Assembly (NCBI GenBank): GCA_030278955.1
Contig: JAOANR010000002.1
Coordinates: 29,889,678-29,953,677, forward strand
Length of the DNA stretch: 64,000 nt
From: Hygrophila difformis
Lineage: Eukaryota; Streptophyta; Magnoliopsida; Lamiales; Acanthaceae
Direction of reading: 5' to 3'
Below, piece after piece: positions 58,765 to 64,000 of this stretch; the stretch's first letter is position 1, and every line of letters begins with the position of its first letter. The notes beneath the pieces were generated by a model, which saw only the letters and a list, made by a program, of their open reading frames with translations, did no database searches and was not told where the DNA came from. The translations under genes were made by a program, and so were the position numbers.

Positions 58765-60218
58765 TTCGATCAGGAAACAAAGTCTGGCTTCTGAGTCCAG
58801 AAAATATTACTGAATGCATCAGCAGCAGGTCAGCTCTATCTATGCATTCTGCTCGCGAGTTTCAGTACACCTATAAGGAAAATGATTATTATGACGCCAA
58901 TGATGTTTATTATTACCTTCAATTAATATTCATATGGCGGGTGTGAGATTACTGATGTGCATATACATATACATATATATATATATATAGAATTGGCCCA
59001 TAATTTGATATTCGAAATGTATTCTGTATATATGTATTTAGGTATTCATGATGCTCAATTACGATATACAAAGCAGAAACTTGTATTGATGTTATCGATC
59101 ATGTGGATATTTATTTGTCTTAAAGAGGGACGAGTATCTGTATGATTATATATGTCATAATTATATTATGTATATATGTTAAATTACTAGTAGTTGAATC
59201 CTGTTGGGTGTAGCCGTGTTGGTTGGTGTTGGACAAAAATTTATGTTTGTAATTTCTAGACCATGTCTCATCAATCTAAACTGCAGTAATTTTAACAGCA
59301 GAGAAAAAGAGTAAACTTCCAATTCTCTACTTTGGACAACATTTATAGGAAACAAAACATACACATGGAACAACTCTAAGGATATGAGATCTAACATAAA
59401 TCACACGACCAATTATTGATAGAGTTTCGAATCCCATTCATACCAGTTTAGCATTATATACAAAGCACAAGATAGGTAAATCCACTTTTTCTAGCAAGCT
59501 TTAAGCCTGATATGGCCTTGCATTTGGAATCATACATTACACAGTGGCTTTTAAAATTAAGGGAAAGAAAAAGAAATAGAATAAAAGTAGTATGTTCTTT
59601 TTAATATGCATGTTCTTGATTTAAAGAACGAAAAGGAAAGAAAGGGAAAATTATGCTTTCTAGTAGGAAAGAAATACAAGGAAAATGTTTCTTTTACAAT
59701 TGTCTCTCATTAATGAATTTATAAAGGAAATGGAAATGAAAGAAAGCTTTATCATATCATGAAAACTTACACTTCTTTTACCATCAAAATGGATTTTGAG
59801 ATGAAAAGAAACGAAAACTATAGCGCTCTATTCTATCTTTTCTTAGTTAGCAGAACTACGAATGAATCCTCTTTGTTTGAATATACTCACAAGGTATGCA
59901 GCAGAACATGTCGATTGTAGACATTCCAGGATAAATCAAAAAGTTAAGACAACGAAAACTGGACATATATGTCAAGGTATCGGTGAAACTCAGCCAGTAA
60001 CTAGAAATGGCAAACCCAGAAACCAGAAACATCCGGGAACAAGACCATATCAAAAACATCTTTTCTTCCTTCACATAGAATAAACTACGCCATCAACAAG
60101 GCTATTCATCGGTGTCCATACAAACTTAATGTATCCAAAGCTTCAAGTTCAGTCTCCTGTACACTATAGTTATCTTTTTATTTGATGTTCAGTATAATGT
60201 GAGATCAAACTCTGTGAG
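58765..60218. other. VPE 3' region and convergent intergenic spacer
   Basis: Holds the VPE 3' UTR (no single clear polyadenylation signal picked), a TA repeat (58974-58988) and purine-rich sequence (59560-59660). The GT14 gene ends at 60219 on the opposite strand, so the two genes converge. Small frames here (58957-59145, 59862-60083) are not supportable. Confidence 0.5.
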
Positions 60219-61816
60219 TCAAAAACCTAAGTATTTTGGGGCTAATAGGAACAAAGCTTCCAAGGCACTTGGAGCAAACTTTCTAGCAAAAAGGTAACAA
60301 ATGGAAGAAATTTGGTTGTTGTACGTACAGTTATGGCCTTCAAACAAACCCTTCATGAACTCCTCTGTAATGTCTGAACCACCAAAAGTTGCTGGATGAG
60401 CCCCGCCCCTGGACCAGTCCACCCAAGTGATGCTTCTATTTGATAACAGATTTGGGGCTTCAACGGTCAGCATTGTGGGGAAATAGTGCTCATCTACATA
60501 ACAAGGCGGTTGGCAGAATTCCGAGAATAATGGGTAGAATTTAGTATCAAGGATGATGTAGACAGCGAGCTTCCTGTTTATCTCGAACCATTGAGAGCCC
60601 TTTCGCCAGTTGGAGATGTTAATTACCGGATACATGTTCTCATCATAACGTCCTCTCCCGTATGGCCCAGGGTCATCGAATGAATTCAAGAAGCTGTACT
60701 TGGACCCCATTATGTAGTTGTAGATTCTTGTGAAATTGTAGAGGGGAATGCAGGATTCTGAGAGCAGGACGAACCGTTCATTGGAAATGTCGAGCAAGGC
60801 ATTAGCTAGAAGCCTTCTTTCAGCATCACAGATACTCATTTTCCCCCACTCTGATACCTATAGAAGATGGAACCCCACAAACAATTTAGGCACAATGTTG
60901 AATCATGCTCATTGCTTAAACTTAGCACCCAAATTTAACATCAAGGAAATGCAAAAGCTCAATCAATCAACTTCAATACAAAAGCCTCATTTCAGAAAAC
61001 CTTGCCGAAAGAACAAAAATCAATCAAAATTCAATCACATATACACTAAAATTACAAGCACTTCAAGCAACAAAACAGAAAACGAATGCCAAGAAAATCT
61101 ACTCCACATAGCACAATAGAAGTTGTACTTGTAAATTCTACCAGTCTGCATAACAATTATACAGGAATCAACAGATGTAAATCCAAATATTGAAAGAACT
61201 ACAAGAGATGCTGCTGAGACTATACACTGATAAACACACATACCTGACTAGGAATGTGCCTCTTGTAAAACACAGATGAGGATGGAAAGTTCGGCACAAA
61301 TGAAGGCAATGAATGGATGTAGATTGAATACAGCCCTTCATTCCCCTTGAAAAACCTCTCCCAAAGTGGAGATAGGGGCAATGGCCCCTTACATAAGAAC
61401 ATGAATGCAATCTTTGGAACCCTATGAAACGGATATTGACTCCTATGGGGCACAAAGGATGCTCTCCACAACAACTCATGATCACTCATTTTGTGCATCA
61501 AATTGGAGGGGGGCTTGATTGATTGTTCTAATGTTAAGGGCTCATTGTTACAGGAAACTATGGTGGGTTTGACAGAGGCTATAGCACTGCTATTAACTCC
61601 AAAGTACCTAATCATGTAGATGCTAATTACAGAGAATGTGAAGCATAAAGCCACAAAAAATGCAAGCAATTGGAGCAGCCTTTGGGGCAAAACCCTCCCC
61701 TGCCCTGATCTGCTTACAGCAATAACATCTTTACCATCATCCATATGCAGACCAGTAAACCACCTACCAAAGAGTCTGCCTAAACCCTTCCTCCTGAATT
61801 TGAAAATCTCCAGCAT
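60219..61816 (-). CDS. GT14 (Core-2/I-branching, DUF266-type) glycosyltransferase
   Basis: Two exons on the minus strand, 61816-61244 and 60857-60219, joined across a 386-bp GT-AG intron, give 403 residues, usual for plant GT14-like proteins. Type II membrane layout: basic N-terminus, one hydrophobic segment at about 47-69 ([12 protein letters not shown]), stem, then a luminal domain beginning [10 protein letters not shown] near 132. Further family blocks: [76 protein letters not shown]. Probably Golgi-located; substrate unknown for most plant members. No lesions seen. Converges with VPE. Confidence 0.92.
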
Positions 61817-62340
61817 TTATAAGAACCCTCCCAAAAAACCCCCAGAATTTTCCAATCCAAAAATACCTAATTACACGCATATGCAACATATGCATATAAT
61901 ATATGTATATTTAAATTAGGCAGGTGTCAGGAAATCCTGTATATAAAATCCGATCCCTCTGAAAACCGATAAGACTAGAACAAAACCCAGAAAAGAAATC
62001 AAACAATTGGGAACTCAGAAAAGCCAAAATGGAAAATCGCAGTTAAGGCGAATTGAGGGCAGAACAAACGAGTGTTGCCAAGAACACCTCGACATGGGAA
62101 AATGATAATAACAGAAACAATGATGAAGGGATCGTGCGAAAAAGGAGACGAAATCGAAGAGTGATGAAGCTGTGGATTTTATACATCGGGAAATGCCATC
62201 CAAGTTGATTTGGGAGTCATTGATTCATTCGATTCGACTACCTTCCTTGGAAAAATGGTGGTGTATACGGTGACAAAAAGGGGGAAATTTGATACCCAAT
62301 TGAGTGCACGCCCACTTTGAATGGGAATTGGAAGGGAATG
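61817..62340. other. upstream region of the GT14 gene
   Basis: Probable 5' UTR and promoter on the minus strand; no other gene seen. I could not place a transcription start with confidence. Confidence 0.4.
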
Positions 62341-62372
62341 TTTTTTTTTTTTTTTTTTTTTTTTGATGAAAC
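62341..62372 (-). mobile_element. 32-bp retroposed tail with perfect 11-bp target duplication
   Basis: T24 followed by GATGAAAC lies between two identical copies of GGAAGGGAATG (62330-62340 and 62373-62383). On the minus strand this is GTTTCATC plus a 24-A tail, as expected from an extremely 5'-truncated LINE or SINE insertion by target-primed reverse transcription. Confidence 0.65.
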
Positions 62373-62699
62373 GGAAGGGAATGTTATTATTCTACTTCTA
62401 TAACGATTGGGTTCCTGTACTGGAATCCCATTTTCCAGTATATACTGGAATATATTGTGACCCTTGGATCTAAATTTTATCAATGGTTCAAATTGAGGTG
62501 AAGGTTAAATATGTAATTATACTTTTATAATTTAAATATTGGAATTGTAACAATGATTACTTTCTTACTTTTTGTTTTTACTTTTTGCAGAAATTTTTTT
62601 CAAATCTTTCCCACTAATCATTTTTATACATAAATATTTTCCAAATTTAAATTTGTAGAAAAATCTTTTGTAATCACCACGACTAAAATATAAAAGAAT

Positions 62700-63445
62700 A
62701 TTAGATAACTTAAGACAGAATGTTATTTCACACAAAACAGAATGTCATATGGCACAATACATAAATATTTGATACTTCAAGACAAAATGTTTATTTGAAA
62801 GAAACATGACTACTAAAATATAATAGTAGAATATCATTTCAAGAGAGAATGCCACTTTGTAAATAACAGAATGTTAGATAATTCAAGAAAGAATGTTAGA
62901 CAATTCAAGACATAATGTGACAATATTTAAACCATTCTGTTTCATGATTTTAGCCATTGTTTTATGATTTTAGTCATTATGTTTCATGCTATGTGTATTA
63001 CTATTTGTCTAACAGAATGTCGCAACCTCAAAGACAGAATGCTTGATTCTTTAAAAAGAATGTCAAGACTAACACATAATAAAATACTCCCTCCGTCCCA
63101 CCCCAAGTGTCTTGTTACTGTTGGGCACGTGAATTAATGTAGAGTTGGTTTGTGAGTATATGGTGGGGTCCACATAGTTGTTGGAGGGGAAAATTATTTC
63201 TATTTATAGAAAGAAGACATTTGTAATGGGACATCCAAAAATAGTAAGTAGGACATTTGGAATGGGACGGAGGGAGTATTAGATATTTCAAAACAGAATG
63301 TCTCTCTACACAAAACAGTATGTTAGATAATTCAAAACAGAATGTCATAACTAAAAAAAAAAGATGGTATATAAAACAAGACAGAATGTTGGATGTTCGA
63401 GAACAGAATGTTAAGTAATTTGGAACAGAATGTTAAGTAGTTCAG
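62700..63445. repeat. dispersed AGAATGT minisatellite
   Basis: ACAGAATGT or a close variant occurs about 20 times (for example 62715, 62738, 62745, 62788, 62839, 62863, 62888, 63015, 63031, 63294, 63310, 63332, 63380, 63402, 63424 and 63446), often followed by TAGATAATTCAAGA; the spacing is irregular, mostly 15-35 bp. The Stowaway MITE at 63087 interrupts it. Confidence 0.65.
63087..63276. mobile_element. complete Stowaway MITE
   Basis: 190 bp with TIRs CTCCCTCCGTCCCACCCC and ...AATGGGACGGAGGGAG, flanked by TA at 63085-63086 and 63277-63278. No ORF. Inserted in the AGAATGT repeat. Confidence 0.88.
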
Positions 63446-63454
63446 ACAGAATGT

Positions 63455-63710
63455 TATATACTTACTGTGTTTCGTTTTATTTGTCCCATTGGAGTTTTGT
63501 ATACTGTTCACACACACACTTTGATTTAAAGTTTTATCATAGTTACAAGTTAAAATATAGTTAAATGAGATCTTGTTAGATTCGTCTCATGATGTATTTT
63601 TTAAATATCAAACTTTTAGAATTTATATTTTTACCGAACTTGAGTTATTAATGATTTAAAATATACATTGGACTGCGTGCTGGATGGGCCCGTAGCAAAT
63701 AATAAAAAAA
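63455..63710. mobile_element. degenerate MITE related to the one at 54045
   Basis: Reads as a diverged reverse complement of 54045-54308 (shared GTTTTATCATAGTTA, AGATCTTGTTAGATTCGTC, GAACTTGAGTTATTAATGAT and the TCC..TTGGACT block). The terminal repeats are largely lost. Confidence 0.6.
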
Positions 63711-63942
63711 AGAAGAAGTAATCATGACCTGTAAAAAAGTAAAAAGTTAAAAAAATATATAAAATATAATCTTCTGAAATTACATAAAAGTCCTTATCAT
63801 ATCTACACCGTTGATTTTATATAAATAATGATCTAGTGGCTCTTATCAATCCCAGTATCTACTGGCCAGCACCAGAACCTTTTCGCTTCTATAATACACG
63901 CCTAGAAAATGACGAAATATTGATTCTCGAATCTCGAGGAAC

Positions 63943-64000
63943 ATGGACAAAAGGGATTGTCTGAACTCCGAAGGATTAAGAAATCATAGGCCTCCGTCTC
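63943..64000 (+). CDS. possible start of a further gene (partial)
   Basis: ATG in a good plant context (GAACATGG) opens a frame of 19 codons that is still open at the window end (M-D-K-R-D-C-L-N-S-E-G-L-R-N-H). Too short to recognise. A real gene is suggested only by the change to less AT-rich sequence after 63840. Confidence 0.25.
   Translation, partial: MDKRDCLNSEGLRNHRPPS

Overview
The window is nuclear DNA of a flowering plant, probably a eudicot. The evidence is intron-containing plant genes, Athila/Tat-type, Tekay-type and Copia LTR retrotransposons, Stowaway MITEs, a Helitron and a fragment of plastid 16S rDNA. I cannot name the species. All coordinates were read by eye.

Layout. (1) Positions 1-22900 are a nest of retroelements. 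A Copia element on the minus strand (20658-22900; 5' LTR, primer site and broken gag) is interrupted by an Athila-like element on the plus strand (element 1, 5034-20657). Element 1 keeps RT-RNaseH-integrase, a large extra protein and a 4.75-kb 3' LTR. It is in turn interrupted at 5033/5034, inside its reverse transcriptase, by a second member of the same family on the minus strand (element 2, 1-5033), of which the window holds a 4.71-kb 5' LTR, an Asp-tRNA primer site and the start of gag. (2) Positions 23602-32942 are a complete but non-autonomous Athila-like element B, with two ~2-kb LTRs, an ATCAC target duplication and no pol. (3) Positions 33000-37175 hold a diverged plastid 16S rDNA fragment, two copies of a small inverted-repeat element, and a ~2.4-kb Helitron-like insertion that splits one of them. 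(4) Positions 37704-52626 are element D, a short gag-only LTR element on the minus strand, split by element E (40010-51131), a Tekay/Del-type chromovirus with two extra ORFs in front of gag. (5) Positions 52657-53983 are a 5'-truncated LINE. (6) Positions 54000-64000 are a gene island: a vacuolar processing enzyme (legumain) gene with nine exons on the plus strand, a two-exon GT14 (Core-2/I-branching type) glycosyltransferase on the minus strand, several MITEs, and possibly the first codons of another gene at the right edge.

Main observation. The Athila-like elements carry arrays of palindromic units, usually with four copies of a short core site per unit. The core differs between elements: AATTCGAATT in element 1, a TTGTCGCGGAA-type site in element 2, and GCGCC(A/G)C in element B. 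In elements 1 and 2 the arrays sit at matching places in otherwise related LTRs, on both sides of the TATA box. Elements 1 and B also have an internal array upstream of a TATA-like box and downstream of a PPT-like motif, which resembles an internal copy of the LTR promoter. Element 1 uses this module to lead into a spliced ORF for a 1430-residue protein with an SV40-type nuclear localisation signal. A testable idea is a family-specific DNA-binding or anti-silencing system whose protein and target motif change together, comparable to VANC proteins and their motifs in VANDAL transposons. The sequence shows the arrays and the ORF; the functional link is inference.
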